A stretch of 64,000 nt of DNA from Actinoplanes sp. SE50/110 (GCF_900119315.1 NZ_LT827010.1:1068501-1132500); one strand, 5' to 3'; counted from the stretch's first letter, positions 47,435 to 56,980 are shown. The notes: generated by a model not told the origin, from the letters alone. Numbers and translations: made by a program.

Positions 47435-47486
47435 GTTGAGGACGCCCCGGCCAGTGATCTGGCCGGACGGCGTATTCTTGAGTGTC

Positions 47487-48599
47487 GTGACCGCTGCCGA
47501 CTTCCCTGAGCAACTCAAAGCGCTCGACGCCACCCTCCGCAACATCGAGAACGTCCTGGACGTCGACAAGCTGCGCCGTAACAAGGCGGAGCTCGAGGAG
47601 CAGGCATCCGCTCCGGACCTCTGGGACGACCAGGCACGGGCGCAGGACGTCAACAGCCGTCTGTCGTACGTCTCCGGTGAGATCTCCAAGCTGGAGCGGC
47701 TGCGCACCCGGCTCGACGACGCCGGCCTGCTGCTGGAGATGGCCGAGGCCGAGGGCGACGCCGGCTCGGTCGCCGAGGTCGGTGACGAGATCACCGCGCT
47801 GACCAAGGCGATCGAGGAGATGGAGGTCCGCACCCTGCTCTCCGGGGAGTACGATTCCCGCGAGGCGCTGGTCGCGATCCGGGCCGGCGCCGGCGGGGTG
47901 GACGCCGCCGACTTCGCCGAGATGCTGATGCGGATGTATCTGCGCTGGGCGGAGCGGCACGGCTACCCGACCGAGGTCTACGACACGTCGTACGCGGAGG
48001 AGGCCGGTCTCAAGTCGGCCACCTTCACGGTCAAGGTCCCCTACGCCTACGGCACGCTCAGCGTCGAGTCCGGCACCCACCGCCTGGTCCGGATCAGTCC
48101 GTTCGACAACCAGGGCCGCCGGCAGACCAGCTTCGCCGGCGTCGAGGTGATGCCGGTCGTGGAACAGACCGACCACATCGACATTCCGGACAACGAGCTC
48201 CGGACCGATGTGTACCGGTCGTCCGGCCCGGGTGGGCAGAGCGTCAACACCACCGACTCGGCGGTCCGGCTGACGCACATTCCGACCGGCATCGTCGTCA
48301 CCTGTCAGAACGAGAAGTCCCAGCTGCAGAACAAAGCGTCCGCTCTGCGGGTGCTGCAGGCCCGACTGCTGGAGCGTAAGCGCCAGGAGGAGGAGGCCAA
48401 GATGGCCGGACTGAAGCAGGACACCACCGGATCGTGGGGCGACCAGATGCGTTCGTACGTCCTGCACCCGTACCAGATGGTGAAAGACCTGCGCACCGAG
48501 TTCGAAACCGGTAACCCGATGTCGGTCTTCGACGGCGACGTGGACGGGTTCATCGAGGCCGGCATCCGCTGGCGCAAGCAGAACCAGAGCGCGGCCTAA
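47487..48599 (+). CDS. prfB: Peptide chain release factor 2
   Basis: 370 residues. The GGQ loop is [25 protein letters not shown]. The stop-codon recognition region contains the PFDN stretch of [11 protein letters not shown] and the class 2 SPF motif. It reads UGA and UAA. No programmed frameshift is present; the frame is continuous. The GTG at 47487 is 8 nt after TATTCT (47473-47478), suggesting a leaderless mRNA. Confidence 0.95.
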   Translation: MTAADFPEQLKALDATLRNIENVLDVDKLRRNKAELEEQASAPDLWDDQARAQDVNSRLSYVSGEISKLERLRTRLDDAGLLLEMAEAEGDAGSVAEVGDEITALTKAIEEMEVRTLLSGEYDSREALVAIRAGAGGVDAADFAEMLMRMYLRWAERHGYPTEVYDTSYAEEAGLKSATFTVKVPYAYGTLSVESGTHRLVRISPFDNQGRRQTSFAGVEVMPVVEQTDHIDIPDNELRTDVYRSSGPGGQSVNTTDSAVRLTHIPTGIVVTCQNEKSQLQNKASALRVLQARLLERKRQEEEAKMAGLKQDTTGSWGDQMRSYVLHPYQMVKDLRTEFETGNPMSVFDGDVDGFIEAGIRWRKQNQSAA

Positions 48600-48620
48600 C
48601 AAGATTTCTCACGTTGAGCG

Positions 48621-48652
48621 ACCCCGCCTGAACACTCGGTCAGTGCGGGGCC
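48621..48652 (+). terminator. prfB terminator hairpin
   Basis: CCCCGCCTGA pairs with TCAGTGCGGGG (one bulged T) around an 8-nt loop, about 20 bp after the prfB stop. Confidence 0.55.
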
Positions 48653-48739
48653 GTCTCGTTCTGCTGTTGCCGCAGGTGGCAAAGATTCCCGACCCCGGCG
48701 GGCTTGGCGTTTTCGTTACACCGCGTAGACTCCAGTCCC

Positions 48740-49420
48740 GTGATTCAGCTCGAGAACGTGACGAAGACGTATCCGAAGGCGTCTCGGCCGTCGTTGGACA
48801 ATGTCAGCGTCGGGATCGAGAAGGGTGAGTTCGTCTTCTTCATCGGCCCCTCCGGTTCCGGTAAGTCGACGATCATCAAGCTGCTGTTGAAGGAGGTCCA
48901 GGCGACACGCGGCAAGGTTGTCGTGAACGCCAAGGACGTCACTTCACTGCGCTCCTGGAAGATCCCGCACTTCCGCCGCTCGATCGGCTGCGTGTTCCAG
49001 GACTTCCGCCTGCTGCCCAACCGCACCGCGTACGAGAATGTCGCTTTCGCCCTTGAGGTGATCGGCAAGACGAAGGCGGTCGCTCGGCGGGTGGTACCCG
49101 AGGTTCTCGAGCTGGTCGGCCTCGGCGGTAAGGAGCACCGCTACCCGCACGAGCTCTCGGGTGGTGAGCAGCAGCGTGTCGCGGTGGCCCGCGCCTTCGT
49201 GAACCGGCCGTTGATCCTGCTCGCCGACGAGCCCACGGGTAACCTCGACCCGGACACCTCGATCGAGATCATGCGACTGCTGGACCGGATCAACCGGACC
49301 GGCACGACGGTCGTGATGGTCACCCACGACTCCAACATCGTCAACCAGATGCGCCGGCGGGTCATCGAGATCGAAAGCGGACGGATCGTCCGTGACCAGG
49401 CCCGCGGTGTCTACGGCTGA
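48740..49420 (+). CDS. ftsE: Cell division ATP-binding protein FtsE
   Basis: 226 residues. Walker [10 protein letters not shown], the Q-loop region [20 protein letters not shown], signature [15 protein letters not shown] and Walker [16 protein letters not shown]. It powers FtsX to activate peptidoglycan hydrolases during division. The GTG at 48740 lies 8 nt after TAGACT, so the mRNA may be leaderless. It precedes ftsX. Confidence 0.96.
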   Translation: MIQLENVTKTYPKASRPSLDNVSVGIEKGEFVFFIGPSGSGKSTIIKLLLKEVQATRGKVVVNAKDVTSLRSWKIPHFRRSIGCVFQDFRLLPNRTAYENVAFALEVIGKTKAVARRVVPEVLELVGLGGKEHRYPHELSGGEQQRVAVARAFVNRPLILLADEPTGNLDPDTSIEIMRLLDRINRTGTTVVMVTHDSNIVNQMRRRVIEIESGRIVRDQARGVYG

Positions 49421-49486
49421 GACCGGCTCCGCCCACCCCATGTTTGCTGAAACAGTGACACGCGGAGTCCCGGAAGGATCCCCCCG

Positions 49487-50368
49487 ATGCGCGTGAAGTA
49501 TGTCCTCAACGAGGTCCTGGTGGGCCTGTGGCGGAACGTCACGATGACGGTCGCCATGATCATCACCATGTCGGTCTCATTGACCATGCTGGGCGCCAGC
49601 GTGTTGATGTACCTGCAGGTCGACCGGATGAAGAACTTCTACTACGGCGAGATCGAGGTGTCGATCTTCCTGGCGGACAACGTCTCGGACGGTCAGATCC
49701 AGGCTCTCCAGGCGAAGCTGAGCGGCGACCCGCTGGTCAAGAAGGCCGAGCTGGAGACCAAGGCGCAGGCCCTGGAGCGGTTCAAGGTCCTCTACGCCGA
49801 CTCGCCCGACTTCGTGGCCGCGGTGAACGAGGACAGCCTGCCGCAGTCGTTCCGGGTCAAGCTGAAGAACCCGGAGGACTACAACAAGTTCACTCAGGCT
49901 CTCGGCGACCAGGCTAGCCAGGGCATCCAGCGGGTGATCGACCAGCGCGAGCTGCTGCAGAAGGTGTTCAACATCTTCAACTCGGTCCAGCTGATGTCCC
50001 TCGTGGTGGCGGCGGTGATGGCTTTCGCCGCGTTGCTGCTGGTCGGCAACACCATCCAGGTCGCCGCGTACAGCAAGCGCCGAGAGGTCGCGGTGATGAA
50101 GCTGGTCGGCGCGTCCAACTGGTTCATCCAGGCGCCGTTCGTCCTGGAGGCGGTGGTCGCCGGCCTGATCGGCTCGATCCTCGGCTTCGTCGCGCTGTTC
50201 ATCGGCAAGATCGTGCTGCTGGACAACAAGCTGCAGGCGTTGACCGCGATCCTGACGCCGGTGCCCGCCGGGAACGTCTGGCTGATGCTGCCGCTGCTGG
50301 CCGGGGTCGGCGCGGTCGTCAGTGCCGGGACCGCCTGGGTGACGCTCCGGTTCTACCTGAAGGTCTGA
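49487..50368 (+). CDS. ftsX: Cell division protein FtsX
   Basis: 293 residues. TM1 (about 20-42), an extracellular loop (about 45-165) that contacts wall hydrolases, then three helices (LMSLVVAAVMAFAALLLVGN, FVLEAVVAGLIGSILGFVALFIG and LMLPLLAGVGAVVSAGTAWV). It is the permease-like partner of FtsE. The ATG at 49487 has GGAAGGA upstream. A hydrolase gene follows, its likely target. Confidence 0.95.
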   Translation: MRVKYVLNEVLVGLWRNVTMTVAMIITMSVSLTMLGASVLMYLQVDRMKNFYYGEIEVSIFLADNVSDGQIQALQAKLSGDPLVKKAELETKAQALERFKVLYADSPDFVAAVNEDSLPQSFRVKLKNPEDYNKFTQALGDQASQGIQRVIDQRELLQKVFNIFNSVQLMSLVVAAVMAFAALLLVGNTIQVAAYSKRREVAVMKLVGASNWFIQAPFVLEAVVAGLIGSILGFVALFIGKIVLLDNKLQALTAILTPVPAGNVWLMLPLLAGVGAVVSAGTAWVTLRFYLKV

Positions 50369-50388
50369 CGTCCCGATCACCTTTGCGC

Positions 50389-50424
50389 CGAAGGCCGCGA
50401 CCCGTCACCGGGTCGCGGCCTTCG
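50389..50424 (+). terminator. ftsEX terminator, 16-bp perfect stem
   Basis: CGAAGGCCGCGACCCG (50389-50404) pairs perfectly with 50409-50424 around the loop TCAC, 20 bp after the ftsX stop. Confidence 0.8.
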
Positions 50425-50482
50425 CCGTATTCGGGCGGGTTTGCAGCGATCCGGGCGTTTAGTCAGAGTACGGTGACTCACC

Positions 50483-51727
50483 GTGAGGTACCGCCGACTC
50501 GACCCGCTGCTGACCGCCTGTCTCTGCCTGCTGGCCGCCGTCGGCCTCACCCTGGCCGTCCCCGCACCGGCATCGGCCGATCAGAATGACGCGGCCGAGG
50601 CCGCCCAGTCCGTCCGGCGGGCCGAGGCACTGCTGGAGAACGCCGGCGCCGCCGCCCGCGCCGCCGCCCGCCGGCTGGCCGTGGCCGCGGCCGCCATGCC
50701 GGAGGCGCAGCACCGGGTCGCCACCGCCCGGGGCATCGTGATCGCCACCCGGGTCGAGGCCGACACCGCCCGGACGCGGGCCGACGCCGCCCGGCAGAGC
50801 TACCAGACGATCGCCGCCGACTGGACCGCCGCCGAGCAGCGGGTGGCCGGCGCCCGGGAGCGGGTCGCCCAGATCGCCCGCAACAGCTACATGGGCAGCC
50901 CGATCACCCGGCTCAACCTGCTGGTCTCGGCGCACGGACCGGTCGACCTGATGGACCGGATGAGCATGGTCGACGAGATGGTCCGCCAGGAGAACGACGA
51001 CGTGCGGAGGCTGATCGGCGCCCGCCGGGAGGCCCGGGCCGCCCAGGACCGCGCCGGCGCGGCGAAACGGGCCGCCGAGGTGGCCGAGGCCGAGGCCGCC
51101 GCCAAGCTCCAGGAGGCGCAGACCGCCCAGGTCGACGCGGTCCGCGCCAAACGCGACGTGTACCAGCTGGTGCTGGCCCGGCGGGCGGCGCTGAGCGCGG
51201 CCAACGCCCAGCGGGCCACGGTGCTCGCCCAGTACCGGGCCGCGGTCGCCGAGGAACGCAAGATCCGGTCCAGCATGGCCGGCTGGGAGGTCCGCTCCGG
51301 ATACTCCGGGCAGTATCACGGGCGGCTGCTGATGCCGGTGCACGGCTGGAAGAGCAGCGACTACGGCAACCGCTACGACCCGTACTACCGGGTCTGGCAG
51401 TTGCACGCCGGAACCGACTTCGCGGCCGGGTCCGGAACCCCCATCCGGGCCGCGGCCGCCGGCCGGGTGATCCAGGCCGGGTGGCACGGTGGCTACGGCA
51501 ACTACACGTGCGTCAACCACGGCCGGGTCATGGGGATCGGCTTCTCCACCTGTTACGGCCATCAATCCCGGATCTACGTCCATGTCGGGGAGTACGTCCG
51601 GCAGGGCGAGATCATCGGTCTGGTCGGCAGCACCGGCGCGTCCACCGGCTCGCACCTGCACTTCGAGACCCGATTCGGCGGTGCGCCCCGCAATCCGCTC
51701 AATTACCTGCCGCCCTGCCTCTGCTAG
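50483..51727 (+). CDS. Secreted M23 peptidoglycan endopeptidase with coiled coil (FtsEX effector type)
   Basis: 414 residues. A signal peptide (LLTACLCLLAAVGLTLAVPAPASA) precedes an Ala-rich coiled coil (about 35-265) and a LytM/M23 domain (about 285-410). Metal ligands are in HAGTDF and GSHLHFE, and the catalytic-site HxH partner His is in YGHQSRIYVHVG. Coiled-coil M23 or NlpC hydrolases downstream of ftsEX are typically activated by FtsX. GTG 50483 is the start. The C-terminus PPCLC has two extra cysteines. Confidence 0.9.
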   Translation: MRYRRLDPLLTACLCLLAAVGLTLAVPAPASADQNDAAEAAQSVRRAEALLENAGAAARAAARRLAVAAAAMPEAQHRVATARGIVIATRVEADTARTRADAARQSYQTIAADWTAAEQRVAGARERVAQIARNSYMGSPITRLNLLVSAHGPVDLMDRMSMVDEMVRQENDDVRRLIGARREARAAQDRAGAAKRAAEVAEAEAAAKLQEAQTAQVDAVRAKRDVYQLVLARRAALSAANAQRATVLAQYRAAVAEERKIRSSMAGWEVRSGYSGQYHGRLLMPVHGWKSSDYGNRYDPYYRVWQLHAGTDFAAGSGTPIRAAAAGRVIQAGWHGGYGNYTCVNHGRVMGIGFSTCYGHQSRIYVHVGEYVRQGEIIGLVGSTGASTGSHLHFETRFGGAPRNPLNYLPPCLC

Positions 51728-51781
51728 GGTCCGCGCTACGATTGCCCAGTTCAATCCGGCTCGTCGATGGGAGTCCGCGGT

Positions 51782-52258
51782 ATGCCACGCGAACAGGGGC
51801 GCAAGCTCGTCGCCTCCAACCGCAAGGCGCACCACGACTACACCATCCTCGACACGTACGAGGCCGGCATGGTGCTCACCGGCACCGAGGTGAAATCGCT
51901 GCGGCTCGGCCGCGCCTCCCTGGTCGACGCGTTCGGCCACGAGAACAACGGCGAGATCTTCCTGCACGGCCTGCACATCCCGGAGTACACGCAGGGCACC
52001 TGGACCAACCACGAGCCCCGCCGGGTCCGCAAGCTGCTGCTCAAGCGCGACGAGATCCACAAGGTGATGGGCAAGCTCCGCGACGACGGCGTCACGCTGG
52101 TCCCGCTCTCGGTCTACTTCCAGAACGGGTATGCGAAGGTCGAGATCGGCGTCGCCAAGGGCAAGAAGAGCTACGACAAGCGTCAGGACATGGCCGAGCG
52201 GGATGCCAAGCGCGAGATCAACCGCGCCGTGGGCCGCCGTGCCAAAGGCATGGCCTGA
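51782..52258 (+). CDS. smpB: SsrA-binding protein SmpB
   Basis: 158 residues. [34 protein letters not shown] (in outline), the [10 protein letters not shown] block and a basic C-terminal tail ([16 protein letters not shown]) are conserved. It delivers tmRNA to stalled ribosomes. The ATG at 51782 has GGGAG 8 nt upstream; ATG 51767 is less likely. The partner RNA gene ssrA lies about 770 bp downstream. Confidence 0.96.
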   Translation: MPREQGRKLVASNRKAHHDYTILDTYEAGMVLTGTEVKSLRLGRASLVDAFGHENNGEIFLHGLHIPEYTQGTWTNHEPRRVRKLLLKRDEIHKVMGKLRDDGVTLVPLSVYFQNGYAKVEIGVAKGKKSYDKRQDMAERDAKREINRAVGRRAKGMA

Positions 52259-52331
52259 CGGGGTATCCTGCCCCGCCCAGGCTTGTTGATCACATCCCCC
52301 CTGCTCGCTTTCTTGATCGGGAGACCGGCCG

Positions 52332-52991
52332 TTGTCCACCAATCCCCCACACCGTGACCGGCAGTTCTTCATCGCCCGTGGCGTCTTCGGCCTGGCCGGC
52401 GCCATCCTGATCAGCCTCGTCGCCTGGATCGCCCTGCGCGCCGGCGGCTCCTCCGCCTCGGCCGCCGACACCCCGCTGCTGGTCCAGCCGTCCACCGGCC
52501 TGCGCGCCGCGGAGTCCACCGTCGTCCCGTCCGCCACCGGGACCGCGCCGGTCTCCAGCGGCCCGGCGGTCGCCGCCACCTCGCCCTCGGCGTCCCCCTC
52601 CCCGTCCAGGACGTCGGCCTCGCCGAAACCGTCGAAGACCTCGGCGAGCCCCAAGCCCTCCGTCACCAGGACCACCACCCCGCCGGTCTCCCGCGACCTG
52701 AGCCTCAGCTGCGGCATCAACGCGTGGAACGGCGGCTTCGTCGCCAACGCCACGGTCACCAACAACGGCTCGCAGGCTCACAGCTTCCGGGTCACCTTCA
52801 CCTTCTCCGGTAGCGTCCGGGTGCTCAACAACCCCTGGAACTCCCGCGCCACCAGCACCAGCGGCCAGACGATCACCCTGGTCGGCAGCTCCGCGCTCGC
52901 CCCGCACAGCAACGTGATGGTCGGCTTCTCCGGCTCCGCCGACGACCCCCGCCGCCTCCGGGTCGGGTGCTCGGTGGCGGTCACCGGATAG
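52332..52991 (+). CDS. Membrane-anchored protein with CBM2-like domain
   Basis: 219 residues. One N-terminal membrane segment (VFGLAGAILISLVAWIAL), a Ser/Thr/Pro/Lys linker with ASPKPSKTSASPKPS repeats (about 65-120), and a C-terminal beta domain (about 125-219) resembling family 2 carbohydrate-binding modules: WNGGFVANATVTNNGS and HSNVMVGFSGSADDP, with a Cys pair at the ends. The aromatic binding Trp residues of true CBM2 seem reduced. Start TTG 52332 is supported by GGGAGA 7 nt upstream. It sits between smpB and ssrA. Confidence 0.7.
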   Translation: MSTNPPHRDRQFFIARGVFGLAGAILISLVAWIALRAGGSSASAADTPLLVQPSTGLRAAESTVVPSATGTAPVSSGPAVAATSPSASPSPSRTSASPKPSKTSASPKPSVTRTTTPPVSRDLSLSCGINAWNGGFVANATVTNNGSQAHSFRVTFTFSGSVRVLNNPWNSRATSTSGQTITLVGSSALAPHSNVMVGFSGSADDPRRLRVGCSVAVTG

Positions 52992-53024
52992 TGAGCTAAG
53001 ATTGTCGGGCTGTACCAATATCCA

Positions 53025-53403
53025 GGGGGTGACTGGTTTCGACTTCGTACGTGGAGACAGGGGAAGCGAGCCGAGGAAGCCGACGTCGTCTCGAGAATCG
53101 GTCGTCGGAAACTTATAAGCGCCAACTCTAAGTTTGACGCTGACCAGTACGCTCTCGCCGCCTGAGGCAAGTAGCGTGGTCTGTCGGTCTGGGAGCGCCT
53201 CCGTCCCAGCTGCCGGCATAAGCTAGGAGGCTGGCCAACCGGTCCCGGTCACGGGGACCGCGCGGCGAGATTAATCAGTGACTGGGCCCGTCGTCCGAAC
53301 TTGCTCACGTGAGTCGGAGGGCCGAGTAGGGACATAGTGAGCTGCGCTCGGAGAAGCCCTGACAAAACAACGAAGGACCCGGGTTCGATTCCCGGCACCT
53401 CCA
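53025..53403 (+). ncRNA. ssrA: Transfer-messenger RNA
   Basis: The 5' GGGGGTG (53025-53031) pairs with the 3' CACCTCC (53396-53402), forming the acceptor stem. GACTGGTTTCGAC is the conserved 5' domain, and GGTTCGATTCC (53382-53392) the T-arm. The tag reading frame at 53121-53165 encodes ANSKFDADQYALAA followed by TGA, with the LAA degradation end. CCA is not fully encoded. It rescues ribosomes with SmpB. An integrated element abuts the 3' end. Confidence 0.96.
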
Positions 53404-55048
53404 CAAGTGGAGGCTTACTTGAACCCGCGAGAGCGGGTGACGGTTCACCCGCAGCGGCGGCGCCCATGGCGCCGCCGCTGTCGTTTCGGACCTCGTTGAC
53501 CAGCGGAAATACAAGATCTGACAGCTCGTCAGCGGCGACATATGGGCCGTCGTCGTCGCTGTCGAAGTAAATCTTCGCGAAGAAGGCCTGATCGAGTGCT
53601 CTCCGGCCCTGCTGTCCGGCCCGGCGGTACAACTCCTGCGGATCGGCGAGCAAGCCGAGGAGGTAGAGCATCGTCTCGGCGGCCTCGTCGAGTCGCGGAG
53701 CGTCTGAGTCGTTGAGCTGCCGGGCGAGCCGGTCCCGCTCGTCCCGGACCTTCCGGAGCCGTGCCGCGATCTTGTCCTGCGGCCAGTCGGGATCACCGAC
53801 GAGGTCCAGAAAACGATCTTCCTGCCGATCTAGCGTGGCGAGCTGATCTTTAACCTGGGTACGCAGCTCGGCGCTCATGCCAGCCGACTCGGCTAGCAGC
53901 TCACCGACCCGGCTGGTGAGGTTGTCGCGCAGGTCGGCAGGCAGCGCGATGGTGGCGTAGTTGTCGATGACGGCCGCCTCCACCCTGGCGATTGGCAGGT
54001 AGGGCAGGTCGCAGGCGTGCTGCTGCCGTCCGCGGCAGAAGTAGTAGAAGTGCAGGTCGCCGGTGTGGCTCTTACCGCGCATGACCATGAGCCGCCGTTT
54101 GCATCTGTGACACCAGACGACGCCTTTGAGGTAGTGGTTGTGCGTGCGCTCCCGGACCCCACCTGCCCGTCGGGATTCCAGCATCTGCTGTACGCGATCG
54201 AAGACCTCGGGGGAGACCAGCGGCTCGTGTCGCCCCTGGTATTCAACCCCGCGGAGCGAGACCAACCCGAGGTAGTACCGGTCGCGGAGCAGGTTGCCGA
54301 GCGAGTTCAGCGAGATCGAGGTACCGATCGGGAAGCGCTTGGTCGGCCTGGTGCGCAGGCCCGCATCGCTCAAGGCCGCGATCAACGCGTGGAATCCGTA
54401 CGTCCCGGTGGCGTACAGCTCGAACGCCATCCGGACCAGCGGGCCGCGCACCGGGTCGACGGCAACCGTGCGAACCTCTCGGCCCTCGAAGGTCTCGCGG
54501 ACGTTGAGGTAACCGATCGGAGCCCGGCCGACCGAGCCACCCCGGATGATCTTCTGACCCATCTTGTACGCGATGTCCGCTCCGGAGGCGCGGGACTGGT
54601 ATTCGTTGACCCCGTCCAGCACCGTGGCGACGAGGTCACCGATCGCTGAGTCCTCGGTGTAGTCCATGACCGAGATCAGCGTGACGCCCGCGCTGCGGAG
54701 GTCCCGCTTGGTGATCGCCGCGTCGATGCTGTTCCGGTGCAGCCGGGACCGGGCGTAGACGAGCACGTAGTCGACGCTCTTCTCGGCCTTGAGCCGAGCC
54801 ATCATCTCCCGGAAGACCGGTCGGCCGTCCACGGTCGTCGCGGAGCGGCCGGGCTCGACGAACTCGGCGACGATCTCAGCGCCCAGCTCGGCGGCGCGCC
54901 GCTGGATGGCCGACCGCTGGGCGGGGAGCGAGATGCCTTCGGGGTCGTAGTCGGTGTTGACCTGCCCGGCCGACGAGACGCGCAGGTAGCTGAATGCTCG
55001 CTTGTGCGTGCTCGCCGGCCGGTCGTGCTGGCGCGGAATCTGCGCCAT
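53249..55048 (-). CDS. Large serine integrase; frame runs into antisense of ssrA
   Basis: 599 residues. The resolvase domain starts RAFSYLRVSSAGQV (nucleophile Ser25), with YARSRLHRNS and DYTEDSAIGDL. The recombinase domain is about 175-290, a zinc ribbon (WCHRCKRRL and a later Cys pair) about 325-360, and a coiled coil about 395-440. Residues from about 549 on (VEVPGIEPGSF to the TGA at 53249) are encoded by the complement of ssrA, so the C-terminus is host-derived. Start ATG 55048 with GAGGAGG upstream. It excises or integrates the element at ssrA. Confidence 0.92.
   Translation of the reverse strand: MAQIPRQHDRPASTHKRAFSYLRVSSAGQVNTDYDPEGISLPAQRSAIQRRAAELGAEIVAEFVEPGRSATTVDGRPVFREMMARLKAEKSVDYVLVYARSRLHRNSIDAAITKRDLRSAGVTLISVMDYTEDSAIGDLVATVLDGVNEYQSRASGADIAYKMGQKIIRGGSVGRAPIGYLNVRETFEGREVRTVAVDPVRGPLVRMAFELYATGTYGFHALIAALSDAGLRTRPTKRFPIGTSISLNSLGNLLRDRYYLGLVSLRGVEYQGRHEPLVSPEVFDRVQQMLESRRAGGVRERTHNHYLKGVVWCHRCKRRLMVMRGKSHTGDLHFYYFCRGRQQHACDLPYLPIARVEAAVIDNYATIALPADLRDNLTSRVGELLAESAGMSAELRTQVKDQLATLDRQEDRFLDLVGDPDWPQDKIAARLRKVRDERDRLARQLNDSDAPRLDEAAETMLYLLGLLADPQELYRRAGQQGRRALDQAFFAKIYFDSDDDGPYVAADELSDLVFPLVNEVRNDSGGAMGAAAAGEPSPALAGSSKPPLVEVPGIEPGSFVVLSGLLRAQLTMSLLGPPTHVSKFGRRAQSLINLAARSP
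53398..53413. other. Candidate left attachment site at the ssrA 3' end
   Basis: CCTCCAC (53398-53404), AA, GTGGAGG (53407-53413) is a perfect inverted repeat around a dinucleotide, centred two bases past the end of tmRNA. Serine integrases cross over at a central dinucleotide within imperfect inverted repeats. The exact crossover point is inferred. Confidence 0.45.
53423..53480. terminator. Cluster of hairpins between ssrA and the integrase
   Basis: ACCCGC (53423-53428)/GCGGGT (53433-53438) is a 6-bp stem, competing with GCGGGTGA (53433-53440)/TCACCCGC (53445-53452). A further perfect 13-bp stem is CAGCGGCGGCGCC (53452-53464)/GGCGCCGCCGCTG (53468-53480). They could terminate ssrA from one side and the integrase transcript from the other. 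Confidence 0.5.
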
Positions 55049-55060
55049 CTCGGTTCCTCC

Positions 55061-55180
55061 TCAGTCGTGGATCATCTCCTCGGCGATCGCGACGAGGACT
55101 CGCGCGAGGATTTCTGGATCGATGCGGATCTCACGTACGGGCCGATGTCGGCGCTTCCGGCGGGGCTCGCGCCGCTTCAT
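55061..55180 (-). CDS. 39-residue basic protein before the integrase
   Basis: The frame begins MKRREPRRKRRHRPVREI and ends VLVAIAEEMIHD. The N-terminal half is very Arg-rich, the C-terminal half an amphipathic helix. Its stop is 12 bp before the integrase ATG, with the integrase ribosome-binding site between. Small proteins in this position sometimes act as recombination directionality factors or integrase partners; here that is inference. It is too short for usual gene finders. Confidence 0.6.
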   Translation of the reverse strand: MKRREPRRKRRHRPVREIRIDPEILARVLVAIAEEMIHD

Positions 55181-55246
55181 CCGTCCGTCGTCCGTCCGTG
55201 CCCGTAGCTGCGCAGACGCGCGCGCGGGAACGGACGTCCGCGCGGA

Positions 55247-56980
55247 CTATCCACCGTTTGGCAGTCGCCAGCGTCCACGGCTGACCTGCGTGGCGTTGGC
55301 TTGCAGGCGGTCGTAGATCCATGTGCGCCTCATTCCGGTCATTCGCATGAGATCGGGGACGGACAGGCCGTGCTCGGGTGCCTCGCTGAGCGCCGCCCAG
55401 AGGACTTTCTCGGGGTCGGCCTCATCTACTTCGTCGTGCAGCGCGTCAGCTTCGTCGTGCAGCGCGTCGGCGGACAGGTGGTCCAGGACCGGGCGATCTG
55501 CTGCGTATCGCTCGACCGTGGCTCGGACGTCGTCGTCGGTCACCAGGTAGGCGCGGGCTCGGCGTGGGTGGTTGAAGCCCTCGGCGGAGACGAGGAATTT
55601 GCCGGGTGCGTCCAGGTCGTGCGCATGCCACCCGGCGGTGACCATGCCCTGACCGAGGATGAGATCGGTGTCCCGACGTTCCCGGACGCGCAGGCAGACC
55701 CGCACGTCCATCTGAGAACGGATGGCGCCCTTGCCCATGGCTTGCTGAGTTGGACGCTGGGTCGCCGCGAGCAGGGTCTCAGCGACTGCGCGGCCACGAC
55801 GGGCGATCGAGTCCGCGTACTCGACGGCTGCGGGCGACTGCTCGGCAAGCTCCGCGTACTCGTCTACGACGATGACCAGCGCGGGCTTGCGCTCGGTGGG
55901 AATCCAGAGCCGTGACGCGGACTCTGCCATCGCACGAGCACGTGCGTCGAGCACCCTGACCGCGTCCCGCAACATCGTCTCCGCTGCGGCTGGGGTGGTG
56001 GCCAGCCGGGCGAGGCAGGGCGCCCATGGCTGTAGCTCCATGCCGCCCTTGAGATCGATACCCCAGAGCACCACATCGGGGCACGCGACCAGGTTGCCGA
56101 TTATGACGTTGAGAACTCCGCTCTTGCCAGCGCCCGCGATGCCGCCGACGAGGACGTGCCGGCGCAACATCGGCACCGCCACGTCGGTCGCGTCCTCGAA
56201 CACGCCGAGGGGGATCGGATCGGCTACCGATCTTGCGGCCGGGCCGCGCCATGGGACGGCGTTGGCGTGCGGATCCTCGGCAAGCACCCGCATGACGAAC
56301 CGACCGGCGTGAGCCGGGTCGGCCTCGACTCGGACCGCTCCGGGCCGGGTGCCGAGTCCGGATTCGATCGCGGGTACCTGGGCGATGACGTCCGCCACGG
56401 TCTGACCGCCTCGCAGCGTCATCCGGGCGCGCCATCCCCACACGTCCACCGCCGCCGACAGCACCCGGGAACCGGCGAGCCCGATCTGTTCGGCCAGATT
56501 GGGCCAGGCCTGGATCGTGCGGTCGACCTTCACCCGTGCCCGGCGTCGTCGGTGGCGCCACCACGGGGTCCCGCACGCGAACATGGCGACCAGGAGGACC
56601 GATTGCAGGTGTGCGTGGCCCGGTCCGAGCGCCGTTGCGGCGGCGAGCCAGACACCGGCAACCGCAGTAGTGATCGCGGCGTAGGCACGTTCCTCGGCCC
56701 TGGTGGCACCCCACGGCGCCCCTCGGAGTGCTGCCCGGAGAGTCGCCGCCCCGGTGCCGGCAAGTACCCACCAGCATGCTCCTGGTTGCGCTGAATGGAG
56801 CCAGACGGCCACTAGGTCGAAGACGACGGCGACCGTGGCGGGGGCGAGTTCAGAACGGTAGCGGTGGGCGAGCCGGCCGATACCGGCGAGGATCGCCGAC
56901 AACCAGGACTCGTCCGAGACCAGAAGCAGTGGTTGCCCGTGACGACGCCAGCGGCGGTGCCGCCGCCCGTACGCCCTCAT
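55247..56980 (-). CDS. FtsK/SpoIIIE-type DNA translocase (TraB-like)
   Basis: 577 residues. Two to four N-terminal hydrophobic segments (about 45-140) precede the motor domain. Walker A is VGGIAGAGKSG, Walker B VIVVDEYAEL, followed by RRGRAVAETLLAATQRPTQQA. A C-terminal winged helix (about 525-577) resembles the FtsK gamma/TraB DNA-recognition domain. Actinomycete TraB pumps double-stranded DNA between mycelia. The ATG overlaps the upstream gene's stop (ATGA). Confidence 0.9.
   Translation of the reverse strand: MRAYGRRHRRWRRHGQPLLLVSDESWLSAILAGIGRLAHRYRSELAPATVAVVFDLVAVWLHSAQPGACWWVLAGTGAATLRAALRGAPWGATRAEERAYAAITTAVAGVWLAAATALGPGHAHLQSVLLVAMFACGTPWWRHRRRRARVKVDRTIQAWPNLAEQIGLAGSRVLSAAVDVWGWRARMTLRGGQTVADVIAQVPAIESGLGTRPGAVRVEADPAHAGRFVMRVLAEDPHANAVPWRGPAARSVADPIPLGVFEDATDVAVPMLRRHVLVGGIAGAGKSGVLNVIIGNLVACPDVVLWGIDLKGGMELQPWAPCLARLATTPAAAETMLRDAVRVLDARARAMAESASRLWIPTERKPALVIVVDEYAELAEQSPAAVEYADSIARRGRAVAETLLAATQRPTQQAMGKGAIRSQMDVRVCLRVRERRDTDLILGQGMVTAGWHAHDLDAPGKFLVSAEGFNHPRRARAYLVTDDDVRATVERYAADRPVLDHLSADALHDEADALHDEVDEADPEKVLWAALSEAPEHGLSVPDLMRMTGMRRTWIYDRLQANATQVSRGRWRLPNGG

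Noticed and set aside
47436-47486. Programmed frameshift in prfB
   Set aside because: The RF2 frame is continuous from GTG 47487; no in-frame stop or slippery site is present.
55281-55320. TraB-like gene as the chromosomal FtsK
   Set aside because: At 577 residues with a degenerate N-terminus and coupled small genes it fits element transfer proteins; the chromosomal FtsK is larger and in a different context.
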